Shown: positions 24,307-34,065, counted from the stretch's first letter. The stretch: DNA of 64,000 bases from Streptomyces roseochromogenus subsp. oscitans DS 12.976 (GCF_000497445.1 NZ_CM002285.1:5008787-5072786); one strand, 5' to 3'. Made by a program: numbers and translations. Notes: generated by a model from the letters alone, not told the origin.

Positions 24307-26070
24307 ATGACGCGAAGCACGTCACCGACGGACCGACGAACCGGGACAAGAAAGGGCAGATGGAGGCTGCTGCGCCTGAAGGCCGCCGCTGCGGCGGGTC
24401 TGCTGCTGCTCGCGCTCGGCTCCCAGGCACAGGCCATCGACTCCACCATCTCCCTGAACAACAAGCGCACGGGGTGGGACGCGAACGAGCCGAATCTGAC
24501 GCCGGCCCGGGTGTCCTCGTCGAGCTTCGGACGGCGCTGGTCCACCCCGGTGAACGGCGCGGTGCTGGCCCAGCCGCTGGTCACCGGCAGGAACGTGGTC
24601 GTCGCCACCGAGAACAACTACGTCTACGGCATCGACGCCGTCACCGGAGTGACGCACTGGACCCGCCAGCTCGGCCCGGCCTGGCCCACCTCGTCGATCC
24701 CCTGCAACGACCCCGCGCCGCACACCGGGATCACCGGCACCCCGGTGTACGACCCGTCGTCCAACACCGTCTTCCTCACCAGCAAGGTCAACGACGGCGC
24801 GGACGCACAGCACCCGCACTGGTACTTCCACGCGATGAGCGCCTCCACCGGCGCCGAGCGCGCGGGCTGGCCGGTGCGGATCCAGGGCACGCCGACCAAC
24901 AGTCCCGGCCACCCGTTCAACCCTTTCACCTTCGCGCAGCGGCCGGGTCTGCTGCTGCTGAACGGCTCGGTGTACGCGGCCTTCGGCTCCTACTGCGACG
25001 TCGGCCCGTACGTCGGCAACGTGGTGGGGGTGAACATCGGCACCCGCCGCCTGACCCTGTGGTCCGCCGAGGCCGGCTCCGACACCCGGGAGGCCGGTAT
25101 CTGGCAGAGCGGCGGCGGGCTGGTCTCGGACGGCTCCGGCCGGATCATCTTCACCACCGGCAACGGCGCCGGCGCGGGCTCGCCGAGCCCCGGCCCGGGC
25201 AGCAGGCCGCCCGGCAACCTCGGCGAGTCGGTGGTCCGGCTCGGCGTGAACAGCAACGGCAGCCTCTCGGCCCGTGACTTCTTCAGCCCGGCCAACAACA
25301 AGACACTGGACGCCAACGACACCGACCTCGGCTCGGGCGGGCCGGTCGCGCTGCCCGACGCCTTCGGCACCCCCGCGCACCCGCGCCTGCTGGTGCAGGT
25401 CGGCAAGGACGGCCGGGTCTTCCTGCTGGACCGGAACAACCTGGGTGGCATGGGCCAGGGCCCGAACGGCACGGACAAAGTGGTGAGCGTGGCCGGACCG
25501 TTCGAGGGCGTCTGGGGCCACCCCGCCGTCTGGGGCGGTGGCGGAGGCTACGTGTACACCGTGTCCACCGATACCGGCAACGGCCATTCGCCGCTGCGCG
25601 CGCTGAAGTTCCGGGTGAACAGCTCCGGCGTTCCGGTCCTGACCAGCGTGGGCATCAGCAACGAGGGCTTCGGCTACGGCTCCGGGTCCCCCGCGGTCAC
25701 CTCCAACGGTACGGCCGCCGGTTCCGCGCTGGTCTGGGCGGTCTGGTCCGGCTCCGGCGCCGGCGGTGTCGGCGGCGAGCTGCGGGTCTACGACGCGGTG
25801 CCGGTGGGCGGCGTCATGCACCTGCGCCGCTCCTTCCCGATCGGCACGGCGGCCAAGTTCGTGGTCCCCGCCACGGACGGCGGCCGGGTCTACGTAGGGA
25901 CCCGGGACGGCCACCTGGTGGCCTTCGGCATCGCGGGTACGACCGCCGCCGCCACTACGGCCGGTGGGACCGGTCGTGGGACCGGTGGGACCGGTGGTGG
26001 GACTGGTGGGACCGGTGGTGGGACCGGTGGGTGCGGCCCTTGCGAGGAGTCGGACAAGCACGGGTCCTGA
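24307..26070 (+). CDS. Secreted PQQ-like beta-propeller protein
   Basis: 587 residues. Basic N-terminus then signal peptide (AAAAAGLLLLALGSQAQA). The body has propeller-blade motifs such as VVVATENNYVYGIDAVTGVTHW, VYTVSTDTGNG and GRVYVGTRDGHLVAFG typical of PQQ-like quinoprotein folds, but no clear PQQ ligand set, so it may be a structural or binding propeller rather than a dehydrogenase. The C-terminus is a Gly/Thr repeat (GTGGTGGG) encoded by tandem 15-bp units, ending in GGCGPCEESDK. Surface role inferred. Stand-alone gene with a long terminator hairpin. Confidence 0.82.
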   Translation: MTRSTSPTDRRTGTRKGRWRLLRLKAAAAAGLLLLALGSQAQAIDSTISLNNKRTGWDANEPNLTPARVSSSSFGRRWSTPVNGAVLAQPLVTGRNVVVATENNYVYGIDAVTGVTHWTRQLGPAWPTSSIPCNDPAPHTGITGTPVYDPSSNTVFLTSKVNDGADAQHPHWYFHAMSASTGAERAGWPVRIQGTPTNSPGHPFNPFTFAQRPGLLLLNGSVYAAFGSYCDVGPYVGNVVGVNIGTRRLTLWSAEAGSDTREAGIWQSGGGLVSDGSGRIIFTTGNGAGAGSPSPGPGSRPPGNLGESVVRLGVNSNGSLSARDFFSPANNKTLDANDTDLGSGGPVALPDAFGTPAHPRLLVQVGKDGRVFLLDRNNLGGMGQGPNGTDKVVSVAGPFEGVWGHPAVWGGGGGYVYTVSTDTGNGHSPLRALKFRVNSSGVPVLTSVGISNEGFGYGSGSPAVTSNGTAAGSALVWAVWSGSGAGGVGGELRVYDAVPVGGVMHLRRSFPIGTAAKFVVPATDGGRVYVGTRDGHLVAFGIAGTTAAATTAGGTGRGTGGTGGGTGGTGGGTGGCGPCEESDKHGS

Positions 26071-26086
26071 GCCTTCGCCACGCTCG

Positions 26087-26134
26087 AGCCCCGGCCCCGG
26101 ACGCAACTCAGCGGAAGCGTCCGGGGCCGGGGCT
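26087..26134 (+). terminator. Terminator of the beta-propeller gene
   Basis: Perfect 18-bp stem (AGCCCCGGCCCCGGACGC and its complement) with a 12-base loop; among the strongest hairpins in the window. Also faces the convergent NUDIX gene. Confidence 0.9.
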
Positions 26135-26194
26135 GAGCCGGCGCCCCCGGGCGTCATGGCGGGACAGCCTCAGGCATGCGTCCGCTGCGGTGTG

Positions 26195-26611
26195 TCAGGC
26201 CTCCCCGCGCTCGTCGGCGTCGATGGCCGCGAGCGTCGGAGGGATCAGGTCCCGGTCTCGTTCGTAGGTCAGGCGTTCGCGGGCTCTGTCCGGCGACAGC
26301 CACAGCAACTCGCTCACTTCGTCGCCGGGTACGAAGGCTCCACCGGTCGACTCCGCGGCCCAGTACGTGACTTCCTTGTTCCGGCCCGTGTTGTCGACGT
26401 AGTGGGCACTCGGCAGAGCCGGTCCGAGTCGGCATGTGTGGCCGGTCTCCTCCCGCACTTCGCGCACGGCAGCCGCGCGGGCCGTCTCGCCCTTCTTCAG
26501 CTTCCCTTTGGGCCAGGACCAGTCAGACCACTTCGGCCTGAAGACCAAGGCCAGCTCGACGCCGCCCGAGGAGGAACGGCGCCAGAGCACACAGCCGGAC
26601 GCGCGGACCAT
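26195..26611 (-). CDS. NUDIX hydrolase (MutT-like)
   Basis: 138 residues; ATG at 26611 has GAGGAGG six bases upstream. Complete Nudix box: GKLKKGETARAAAVREVREE with TG following, giving the GX5EX7REUXEEXGU pattern. Family members hydrolyse nucleoside diphosphates linked to X; the position after CHAD and ppk suggests action on (di)nucleoside polyphosphates or inositol-type polyphosphates instead of 8-oxo-dGTP. Third gene of a ppk-CHAD-NUDIX operon. Corresponds to the mutT-like gene next to ppk in other Streptomyces. Confidence 0.92.
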   Translation of the reverse strand: MVRASGCVLWRRSSSGGVELALVFRPKWSDWSWPKGKLKKGETARAAAVREVREETGHTCRLGPALPSAHYVDNTGRNKEVTYWAAESTGGAFVPGDEVSELLWLSPDRARERLTYERDRDLIPPTLAAIDADERGEA

Positions 26612-26632
26612 TGACCGCCTCCTCACGGGACC

Positions 26633-27787
26633 TCAGGACGCGCCGAGGATCTGCTGCTGCCACGCCTGCTGGAAGGCGAACCTGGCCGCCTCCACCTCGT
26701 GCCGCTGATCGGCGTGGAGCACGCCGAGCGCGTACGCCGTCGCCGGTGCGATACGGGGCGTACGGGCGGCCTGGGCCGCTGCCGCTGCCGCTTCCGAGGC
26801 GTCCCGGTGCCGGTTCAGGGCCTGGCCCGCCGCCAGCAGTCGTACGTCCACAGGGGAGTTGCCCGCGTGCAGTACCTCCTGGGCGTACCGGTGCAGGCGC
26901 AGCAGCAGCCGGACCTGGTGCCAGGGGCCGTCCTGGGGGTGGGGGGACGGGTCCGGGGACAGGCCGTGGACCAGGGCCTCCGCGTTGTACGGGTGGCCCG
27001 CGGTGAGCAGGGGCAGACCGGCGATGGCGTCTGTCAGCCGTTCCTCCGCAGCGGCTGCCAGGGGGCGCAGGCCGGTGGTGGGCGCGGCGGCCGTGAGGGG
27101 GACCTCGCTGGCCAGCACGGCGACCTTGTCGGCGACGGCGTGGAAGCGGCTGGATCCCAGGGCCTGGAGCGCCGTGGAGTGGGCCCTTGTCCGGGCGAGG
27201 GTCAGCTGGCGTTCGAGCAGGGCGCCCGCTTTGGCCGCGCCCACGGTGAGGTTGCCGCGTTCCGGTGCGGACGGCGGGTTGGCCGGGCCACTGGCGTTGT
27301 CGAGTGCCGTTGCGCCCCCACGTGCCGCCCCAGCGGTACGGCTGCCCGTGACCAGCGCGTCCACCGTCTGGGCGGGGGCCGGCAGCGGCGCCGCCCCCGA
27401 CAACCGGTGCAGCGCCAGCAACAGCCGCTCCAGGCGGGCCTCGTACGCGTGCTCCAGGCCCAACGTGCCGGAGAGCCACGCCAGTTCGGGGCGCATCTGC
27501 TCGGACCAGTCGGGGTCCAGCAGGGGACGGAAGGTGTGCAGGCTGCCGCTGATGCGGCGGGCCGAGCGGCGCAGGGCGCGCGCCGCGTCGACAGACTCCT
27601 CCGCGCCGTTCTCCCTCGCGCCCGACCGGTCGCGCGCGACGGCACTCCCGTTGGCACCGCCGTTCTCACGGTGCAGGCGCAGGGCGCGGAGGAACTCCGT
27701 GGCCTGGGCGCGCAGGTACGCCGCCAGGGCGTCCCCGGTCACCACCTCCGCCGCGGGGTCCGTCGGTTCAAGGTGTTGCTGTGCCAC
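26633..27787 (-). CDS. CHAD domain polyphosphate-binding protein
   Basis: 384 residues, GTG start with GGAGG upstream, overlapping the ppk end by 20 bases. CHAD proteins are all-helical with conserved basic residues; here [24 protein letters not shown] and [18 protein letters not shown] supply the Arg/His/Lys surface that binds polyphosphate. The middle (Ala/Gly/Pro-rich, residues about 135-185) is less conserved. It likely localises to polyphosphate granules made by Ppk. Translationally coupled to ppk. Confidence 0.9.
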   Translation of the reverse strand: MAQQHLEPTDPAAEVVTGDALAAYLRAQATEFLRALRLHRENGGANGSAVARDRSGARENGAEESVDAARALRRSARRISGSLHTFRPLLDPDWSEQMRPELAWLSGTLGLEHAYEARLERLLLALHRLSGAAPLPAPAQTVDALVTGSRTAGAARGGATALDNASGPANPPSAPERGNLTVGAAKAGALLERQLTLARTRAHSTALQALGSSRFHAVADKVAVLASEVPLTAAAPTTGLRPLAAAAEERLTDAIAGLPLLTAGHPYNAEALVHGLSPDPSPHPQDGPWHQVRLLLRLHRYAQEVLHAGNSPVDVRLLAAGQALNRHRDASEAAAAAAQAARTPRIAPATAYALGVLHADQRHEVEAARFAFQQAWQQQILGAS

Positions 27788-30122
27788 GCCGGCGCCTCCG
27801 GGCGTCTATGAGCATCTCCTGGACGTTGCGCAAGGGCTGTCCGTCCGCGTCGGTCGCGTGCCGGATCCACTCGCCGTCGGCGCCGAGGTGCCAGGAGGAG
27901 GTCGAGTCGGACATACCGGTGTCGAGCAGCCGGTTCAGGGCCGCCCGGTGCGCCGGGTCGACGACGCGGACCAGGGCCTCGATCCGGCGGTCGAGGTTGC
28001 GGTGCATCATGTCGGCGCTGCCGATCCACACCTCGGGCTCGCCGCCGTTGCCGAAGGCGAACACCCGGGAGTGTTCGAGGAAGCGGCCGAGGATCGAGCG
28101 GACCCGGATGTTCTCCGACAGGCCCGCGACACCCGGGCGGATCGCGCAGATGCCGCGCACCCAGATGTCGACCGGCACGCCGGCCTGGGACGCCCGGTAG
28201 AGCGCGTCGATGACCGCCTCGTCGACCATCGAGTTGACCTTGATACGGATAAAGGCGGGGCGGCCCGCGTGGTGGTGCTGGACCTCCTTGTTGATCCGCG
28301 CGACCAGGCCGTCCCGCAGGGACTTGGGGGCCACCAGCAGGCGGCGGTAGGTCTCCCGGCGCGAGTAGCCGGACAGGCGGTTGAACAGGTCGGAGAGGTC
28401 CGCGCCGACCTGCGGGTCGGCCGTGAGCAGGCCCAGGTCCTCGTACAGCCGGGCGGTCTTCGGGTGGTAGTTGCCCGTGCCGACATGGCTGTAGCGGCGC
28501 AGGGTCTCGCCCTCCTGGCGGACCACCAGGGACAGCTTGCAGTGCGTCTTCAGGCCGACGAGGCCGTAGACGACATGGCAGCCGGCCTCCTCCAGCTTCT
28601 TCGCCCACTTGATGTTGGCGTGCTCGTCGAAGCGGGCCTTGATCTCGACCAGGACGAGGACCTGCTTGCCGGCCTCGGCGGCGTCTATGAGCGCGTTGAC
28701 TATCGGGGAGTCGCCGGAGGTCCGGTACAGGGTCTGCTTGATCGCGAGGACGTCCGGGTCCTCGGCCGCCTGCTCGATGAAGGCCTGCACGGACGTCGAG
28801 AAGGAGTCGTACGGGTGGTGCAGGAGCACGTCCCGCTGGCGCAGCGCGGCGAAGATGTCCGGCGCCGACGCCGACTCGACCTCGGCCAGGTCGCGGTGGG
28901 TGCCCGCGATGAACTTCGGGTACTTCAGCTCCGGGCGGTCCAGGCCGGCGATGCGGAACAGGCCGGTGAGGTCCAGCGGGCCGGGCAGCGGATACACCTC
29001 GGCCTCGGAGATCTTCAGCTCGCGGACCAGCAGGTCAAGGACCTCGCGGTCGATGGACTCCTCGACCTCCAGGCGCACCGGCGGGCCGAAGCGGCGCCGC
29101 ATGAGCTCCTTCTCCAGGGCCTGGAGCAGGTTCTCGGCGTCGTCCTCTTCTACTTCCAGGTCCTCGTTGCGGGTGAGCCGGAAGGTGTGGTGCTCCAGCA
29201 CCTCCATGCCCGGGAACAGCTCCTCCAGGTGCGCGGCGATGACGTCCTCGATGGGGACGTACCGGCCGGGGCTGCTCTCCAGGAAGCGGGACAGCAGCGG
29301 CGGCACCTTCACGCGCGCGAAGTGCTTGTGGCCGCTGACCGGGTTCCGTACGACGACGGCCAGGTTCAGGGAGAGGCCGGAAATGTACGGGAAGGGGTGT
29401 GCGGGGTCGACGGCCAGCGGGGTGAGGACCGGGAAGATCTGGTGCCGGAACAGGGTGAACAGACGGGCCTGCTCCTTGTCGGCCAGCTCGTTCCAGCGGA
29501 CCAGCTGTATGCCCTCCTCCGCGAGTGCGGGGGCGACGTCCTCGTGGTAGCAGGCGGCGTGCCGGGCCATCAGCTCGCGCGAGCGGGCCCAGATCATCTC
29601 CAGCACCTCGCGCGGCTGCAACCCGGAGGCGGACCGGGTCGCCACACCGGTGGCGATACGACGCTTCAGTCCGGCGACCCGGACCATGAAGAACTCGTCC
29701 AGGTTGCTGGCGAAGATCGCGAGGAAGTTCGCACGCTCCAGCAGCGGGGTGTTCGGGTCCTCGGCCAGCTCCAGGACGCGTTCGTTGAAGCCGAGCCAGC
29801 TGCGCTCCCGGTCGAGGAAGCGGCCCTGGGGCAGGGGCGTACCCTCACCTTGCGCGTCCTCGTACCCGTCGAGGTCCGCGTCGATGTCGGGTTCCAGGTC
29901 GGAGACAGTGGCGGCCACCGTGTGGGGGCGGCGTGCGGCGATGGAGCCCACGGGAGGCTGCGCGTGCTGGACAGGTACCTGGGCGTCTTGCTGGCTCATG
30001 AGTCCATTCTTCCGCGCCACGGGGGTGACGGGCGCGTCGGAACGTGCGGGCGGGAGCGTCACGGCCCCGTTCAGCGCGGGCCCCTCGGGGGGCGGCGAAG
30101 GCTCTGGCACGGCGGGCTTCAT
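27768..30122 (-). CDS. ppk: Polyphosphate kinase Ppk1
   Basis: 784 residues from ATG 30122; an internal start at 29999 (MSQQDAQVP) would give 743. The longer form is closer to the Streptomyces Ppk length of about 774 that I recall. Makes and degrades polyphosphate at ATP expense. Motifs: [17 protein letters not shown] at the N-domain, phosphorylated His in [29 protein letters not shown] and the second catalytic His in [10 protein letters not shown] disordered 85-residue N-terminal extension is actinobacterial. Starts the operon with CHAD and NUDIX genes. No clear PHO box was found directly upstream. Confidence 0.95.
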   Translation of the reverse strand: MKPAVPEPSPPPEGPALNGAVTLPPARSDAPVTPVARKNGLMSQQDAQVPVQHAQPPVGSIAARRPHTVAATVSDLEPDIDADLDGYEDAQGEGTPLPQGRFLDRERSWLGFNERVLELAEDPNTPLLERANFLAIFASNLDEFFMVRVAGLKRRIATGVATRSASGLQPREVLEMIWARSRELMARHAACYHEDVAPALAEEGIQLVRWNELADKEQARLFTLFRHQIFPVLTPLAVDPAHPFPYISGLSLNLAVVVRNPVSGHKHFARVKVPPLLSRFLESSPGRYVPIEDVIAAHLEELFPGMEVLEHHTFRLTRNEDLEVEEDDAENLLQALEKELMRRRFGPPVRLEVEESIDREVLDLLVRELKISEAEVYPLPGPLDLTGLFRIAGLDRPELKYPKFIAGTHRDLAEVESASAPDIFAALRQRDVLLHHPYDSFSTSVQAFIEQAAEDPDVLAIKQTLYRTSGDSPIVNALIDAAEAGKQVLVLVEIKARFDEHANIKWAKKLEEAGCHVVYGLVGLKTHCKLSLVVRQEGETLRRYSHVGTGNYHPKTARLYEDLGLLTADPQVGADLSDLFNRLSGYSRRETYRRLLVAPKSLRDGLVARINKEVQHHHAGRPAFIRIKVNSMVDEAVIDALYRASQAGVPVDIWVRGICAIRPGVAGLSENIRVRSILGRFLEHSRVFAFGNGGEPEVWIGSADMMHRNLDRRIEALVRVVDPAHRAALNRLLDTGMSDSTSSWHLGADGEWIRHATDADGQPLRNVQEMLIDARRRRRGTATP

Positions 30123-30326
30123 TGGCCGAGCGTCGCAAGCTTGGCTGAATCAATGGTTACGGAGACATGACGTGCGGGATAGCGCGGGGCGGCTCCCGGA
30201 GGTCTACATCGCGAAAGTCACGGATTCCAGGAGCCGCATATCGATACAGCCCCGCGCCCTTACGGAACTGCAGTGCAGTCGGCTTCACGGGGCAGTACCA
30301 GGTAGCTGGCGAGCGTCAGCAACCCC
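30123..30326. other. Upstream region of ppk
   Basis: No gene seen. Includes the ppk promoter on the reverse strand, which I cannot place with confidence, and sequence with no intact frame leading into the coding remnant at 30327. Confidence 0.3.
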
Positions 30327-30700
30327 GTGACACGGCCGGTGATCGCCACGTCCGGTGGGCGGACCCTGGCCGTGCAGCCGGCGTTCGCCGGTGCGGTGAC
30401 CCTGGCCGTGCCGACCGCGGTCGTACAGACCGGCGGGGCCCCGGCGACCACGACCGCGACCCGAGCCCGTGCCCCGCTCACCCCGGAGAAGGACCAGATG
30501 TGCGTACGGCGCGGGTCCTCGCGCTACTGCGCCTTCCTCGAGTGGATGCCCCTTGCCGACGACTGGGCGCCGGTCGCGGGCGACGAGCGCCTGGCCGGCG
30601 AGCTGTGCGACAGCCTTGCCGGGGCCGTGGTGGTCCCTTCCGGGGGGTTACGACGGGCCGGGCTGCGGAGCTGCTGGGGGTGCGGGTGCCCGTGGGGGCG
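30327..30700 (+). pseudogene. Remnant of a membrane-protein-type coding region
   Basis: A frame from about 30327 has strong third-position G/C bias and reads plausibly (GAVTLAVPTAVVQTGG, then CVRRGSSRYCAFLEWMPLADDWAP), but has no ribosome binding site, a TTA codon near 30648, and loses coding character before running antisense into mshD. The C-terminal Cys pattern resembles the extracellular tail of some Streptomyces ABC-transporter permeases. Likely the leftover of a deleted gene between ppk and mshD. Confidence 0.45.
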
Positions 30701-30719
30701 GTTCGATCCGCCGCTCCGC

Positions 30720-31646
30720 TCACGTCTCCGTGCGGTACATCAGGTCCGTCTCGTACGTGGTGAAGCCCAGTCGTTCGTACACCGACACCGCCGCCTGGTT
30801 GTCGGCGTCGACGTAGAGCATCGCGGTCGGGAGTTGCTGGTCGGCCAGGTGGCGGAGCCCGATCGTGGTGAGGGACTTGCCGAGGCCGCCGCCCTGCTCA
30901 CCGGGGCGGACGCCGAGGACGTAGACCTCGCCGAGGCCCTCCTCGGCGTGCACCTTGGTCCAGTGGAAGCCGATCAACTCCCCGCGCCGCTCGGCGAGGA
31001 AGAACCCGGCCGGGTCGAACCACGGCTCGGCCTTGCGGTCGTCGAGGTCCCGCTGGGTCAGTGAGCCCTGCTCCGGGTGATGGGCGAAGGCGGCCGCGTT
31101 GACCGCGAGCCACGCGGTGTCGTCCTTGCCGGGCACGAAGGTGCGCACGGTCGCGCCCTCCGGCAGCACCGGGTCGGGCAGGTTCAGATCGCCCAACGGG
31201 CGCCGCATCTGCCGCAGTTCGCGGAACAGGGTCAGGCCGAGCACCTGGGCGAGATGCCGGGCGGCCGGATGCCCGCCGTGCGCCCATACCCGCAGCCGCT
31301 TGCCGGAGGCGGCGAGCAGCGCCGCGCCGAGCGCCCGGCCGTGCCCGTGCCCGCGGTGCGCGGGGTGGACGACGAGTTCGGCGGCCGGCGCCTCCACCGG
31401 GTCGGTGTCCTCCAGCTGGGCGTAGCCGACGAGTTCGTCGCCGACGGTCAGCAGCAGATGCGAGACGCCCTCGCGGGCACCCCCGCGCAGCTGCAGCCGG
31501 CCCTGCTCGGACACCGGCTGCTGCCCGTCGACCCCGACGGCCTCGGCGAGCAGGGCCAGCACGGCCTCGGCCCGGTCGGGTGTGAGCGCGGAGTGGGTCT
31601 CGATGGAGCGGGCGGGGAAGGCTCGTACGGTGTCGTCGCTGCTCAT
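30720..31646 (-). CDS. mshD: Mycothiol synthase MshD
   Basis: 308 residues from ATG 31646. Two GNAT domains in tandem: the N-terminal copy (ELVVHPAHRGHGHGRALGAALL) and the C-terminal active copy (VYVLGVRPGEQGGGLGKSLT, then LYVDADNQAAVSVYERLGF), as in MshD. Catalyses the last step of mycothiol synthesis, acetylation of Cys-GlcN-Ins by acetyl-CoA, in the cytoplasm. Stand-alone gene divergent from the small-peptide locus. Confidence 0.94.
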   Translation of the reverse strand: MSSDDTVRAFPARSIETHSALTPDRAEAVLALLAEAVGVDGQQPVSEQGRLQLRGGAREGVSHLLLTVGDELVGYAQLEDTDPVEAPAAELVVHPAHRGHGHGRALGAALLAASGKRLRVWAHGGHPAARHLAQVLGLTLFRELRQMRRPLGDLNLPDPVLPEGATVRTFVPGKDDTAWLAVNAAAFAHHPEQGSLTQRDLDDRKAEPWFDPAGFFLAERRGELIGFHWTKVHAEEGLGEVYVLGVRPGEQGGGLGKSLTTIGLRHLADQQLPTAMLYVDADNQAAVSVYERLGFTTYETDLMYRTET

Positions 31647-31709
31647 GCGTAGAGGGTACGGCAGGCCTCCCGTAAAACCTATGTGAATGGCGGTTCGGTT
31701 CCGCAATGT

Positions 31710-31730
31710 CCCTGTGAATTCCTCACAGGG
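31710..31730 (+). terminator. Small hairpin upstream of the peptide genes
   Basis: CCCTGTG, seven bases, CACAGGG, followed by CTCTTTAATT. Could be an attenuator in the leader of the small-peptide genes, or an end for unknown upstream transcription. A TAGTGT -10-like hexamer follows at 31783-31788. Confidence 0.4.
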
Positions 31731-31854
31731 CTCTTTAATTGAGGTCTCATCGCAATTCTCTTCTTTCGGCTCTCGGGCGCCGTAGTGTTTTCCGTGTCGA
31801 AAGCGAAAAGCGCGGACGGCACCGAAGAGAGAAGCGAACAGAGAGGGCATGACC

Positions 31855-31971
31855 ATGAGCTTCCACAAGATCGTCCCGGTGAAGAAGGTCCGCAAGCCCG
31901 CCCCGGCCCCGAAGCACCGCAAGCACGAGCCGAAGAAGCACGAGCGCAAGCGCCCGGTGGGTCACAAGTAA
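31855..31971 (+). CDS. Tiny Lys/His-rich peptide 1 (paralogous to peptide 2)
   Basis: 38 residues. ATG at 31855 is preferred because GAGAGGG lies seven bases upstream; this also makes the start MSFHKIVPVKK align with peptide 2. The rest is very basic (many Lys, Arg, His with Pro-Ala), no hydrophobic signal. A G/C-ending third-base pattern supports translation. Lies upstream of peptide 2 and an ABC exporter. It might be an exported cationic peptide or an RNA/polyanion binder; function unknown. Confidence 0.65.
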   Translation: MSFHKIVPVKKVRKPAPAPKHRKHEPKKHERKRPVGHK

Positions 31972-32011
31972 TTCCCGGAAATCACAGGCAATTCCCAGAA
32001 ATCACAGGAAT
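31971..32011 (+). repeat. 20-bp direct repeat between the two peptide genes
   Basis: AATTCCCGGAAATCACAGG at 31970-31988 recurs as AATTCCCAGAAATCACAGG at 31990-32008, 20 bases apart and differing at one base. AT-rich compared with the surroundings; suggests a local duplication accompanying duplication of the peptide genes. Confidence 0.65.
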
Positions 32012-32027
32012 CAGGGAGGGGAATTCC

Positions 32028-32072
32028 ATGTCTTTCCGCAAGCTCGCCCCCATCGGCAAGAAGCACTGCTGA
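32028..32072 (+). CDS. Tiny peptide 2, MSFRKLAPIGKKHC
   Basis: 14 residues, ATG with an excellent GGGAGGGG ribosome binding site six bases upstream. The first ten residues match peptide 1 (MSFRKLAPIG against MSFHKIVPVK), and it ends in a single Cys. Too short for a domain. The good translation signal and location about 100 bases before an ABC exporter gene make it a candidate exported or modified peptide. No modification enzyme gene was recognised nearby. Confidence 0.55.
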   Translation: MSFRKLAPIGKKHC

Positions 32073-32178
32073 GCAAGGCCGTCGTGAGGCGGGGTCACCG
32101 GTTACTGCGTGGTCGCACCGGTGGCCCCGCCTCCGCCGTGTCCGAGGTCGTGTCCACAGCTGTGGAAAGGAATTGCCG

Positions 32179-34003
32179 ATGCTGAGGGAAGCCCGCGAGG
32201 CCTTCCGCCGGTTCTGGCCGCTGACCCGCGGGGACCGCAAGTGGCTCTGGGCGGTCATCGCCTGCGTGGCCGTGGCCGCGCTCGCCGAGACCGCCGCGAT
32301 CCTGCTGTTCGCCCAGCTGACCGACCACGCCCTGAAGACCGGCCGGCTGTCCGCCTTCTGGGGGCCGGCCGGTGCCTGGCTCGGCGTGGCCGCGCTCGCC
32401 GCGTTCGTCGGCTGTCTCGGCAACTCCCTGGCCACCTGGACCGCGGAGAGATTCGTGCTGCGCCTGCGCGCGGCCGTCTTCCGCCATGTCCAGGACCTGC
32501 CCCCGCACTTCTTCCAGCGCCACCGCCAGGGCGACCTGGTCGAACGGCTCACCGGAGACGTCGAGTCCATCGAGCAGCTGGTGGTCTCGGGCGTCGTAGG
32601 AGCCGTATCGGCAGCCTTCTCCGCCGTCTTCTACGCCACCGCCGCCTTCTGGCTGCGCTGGGACCTGGCGCTGGCCACCTTCGTCCTCGCGCCGCTGTTC
32701 CTGCTCGCCGCGCGCCGCTTCTCCGGCCGTATCGAGCAGGCCTCGCGCGCCGAGCGGGTCGCCGACGGCGCGATCACCTCGGTGGTGGAGGAGTCGCTCG
32801 GCAACATCGTCCTCACCCAGGCCTACAACCGGCGCGCCGACGAGGAGCGGCGGCTGGAGCGCGAGGCGCGTGCCTGGATGCGGGCCAGTGTGCGCGGGGC
32901 GCGGCTGAGCGAGATGTACGCGCAGTTCGTCGAGGTCGTGGAGACGCTGTGCGTGCTCGCGGTGATCGGCCTGGGCGTGTGGGAGATCTCCGCCGGCCGG
33001 ATGACCTTCGGCCGGCTCCTCGCGTTCGCCGCCTTCCTCGGCTACCTCTACCCGCCGATCCGCGCCCTCGGCCAGCTCGGCCTGACCGTCACCGCGGCCA
33101 CCGCCGGCGCCCACCGCATCGGCGAGATCCTGGACGCCGAGCCCGCCGTCACCGACCCCGCCACCCCTGTCCCCGCGTGGCCCGTACACGGCCGGGTCGG
33201 CTTCCACCAGGTCTCCTTCCGCTACCCGGGCTCCGCGCGCGCCTCGCTCCGGGACGTCGAACTCACCGCCCAGCCGGGTGAGTTGGTGATCGTCACGGGC
33301 GCGAGCGGCGCAGGCAAGTCCACCCTCGCCAAGCTCCTCTCCCGCTTCTACGACCCCTCGGCCGGCGTGATCACCCTGGACGGCGTGCCGCTCAGGGACC
33401 TGCCCCTGCACTTCCTGCGCGAGCAGATCGCCCTGCTGCCGCAGCAGACCCTGATCCTCAACGGCACGATCCGCGAGAACATCGCCTGCGGCCGCCCCGG
33501 GGCGACGGACACGGAGATCGAGCAGGCGGCGCGGGACGCGGCGGCGCACGAGTTCATCAGCACGCTCCCCGAGGGCTACGACACCCCCATCGCCCCCGGC
33601 ACCGCCGCCCTCTCCGGCGGCCAGCTCTGGGAGTCCCCCCAGGCCCTTAAGGCACTGGGGGAGCATCGCCATCGCCCGCGCGATGCTGCGCGCGGCCCCG
33701 GTCCTCGTCCTGGACGAGCCGACGGCGGGCCTGGACGCGATCGCCGCCCGCCAGGTGGTCCAGCCCCTGCGCCGCCTGATGTCCGGCCGTACGACCATCA
33801 TGATCACCCACGATCTGTCCCTCGCCCCCGACGCCGACCGCGTCCTGGTCATCGACCACGGCCGCCTCGTGGAGACGGGCACGCACGAGGAACTCCTGGC
33901 GCGGGGCGGCGCGTACGCGCGACTGGCGCTGCCGTTGCCGCTGCCGGAGGCGGCGTCGGCAACGCCGCCGAAGGGCGAGGACACGCTGATCCTCAGGTGG
34001 TGA
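32179..34003 (+). pseudogene. ABC exporter (fused membrane and ATPase domains), interrupted
   Basis: ATG at 32179 with AAGGA seven bases upstream. Residues to about 485 form six membrane helices and an ATPase domain with Walker A TGASGAGKST, Q-loop QIALLPQQT and LSGGQ signature. Directly after LSGGQ a 31-nt net insertion changes frame; the rest (IAIARAMLRAAPVLVLDEPTAGLD, switch His in ITHDLS, RLVETGTHEELL) continues in the next frame to 34003. Intact, it would be a half-transporter of MsbA/LmrA type exporting lipids, peptides or drugs. As read, Walker B is lost, so the product should be inactive unless the insertion is bypassed. Confidence 0.85.
33627..33663. mobile_element. Palindromic miniature insertion inside the ABC exporter gene
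   Basis: Sequence of about 37 bases folding into a hairpin: TCCCCC pairs with GGGGGA, AG with CT and GCC with GGC around CTTAA, with two single-base bulges. It replaces the few codons expected between LSGGQ and RIAIARA, net gain 31. Similar GGGAGTCCCCCCAG and ACTGGGGGAG ends recur inside Streptomyces genes, as I recall, suggesting a non-autonomous palindromic element. Confidence 0.6.
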
Positions 34004-34065
34004 GGAGGCTCCGGCGGGCTACAGGGTTTTGGCGGGCTGCAGGGTTTTCAGCGTCTTCTGGGTCT

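Noticed and set aside
26859..30170. 1103-codon forward frame opposite CHAD and ppk
   Set aside because: Shadow of two genes with unmistakable motifs; no start signal or domain.
30720..31949. Longer form of mshD starting at 31949
   Set aside because: The added N-terminus crosses the mshD promoter and the small-peptide leader; ATG 31646 begins the conserved protein.
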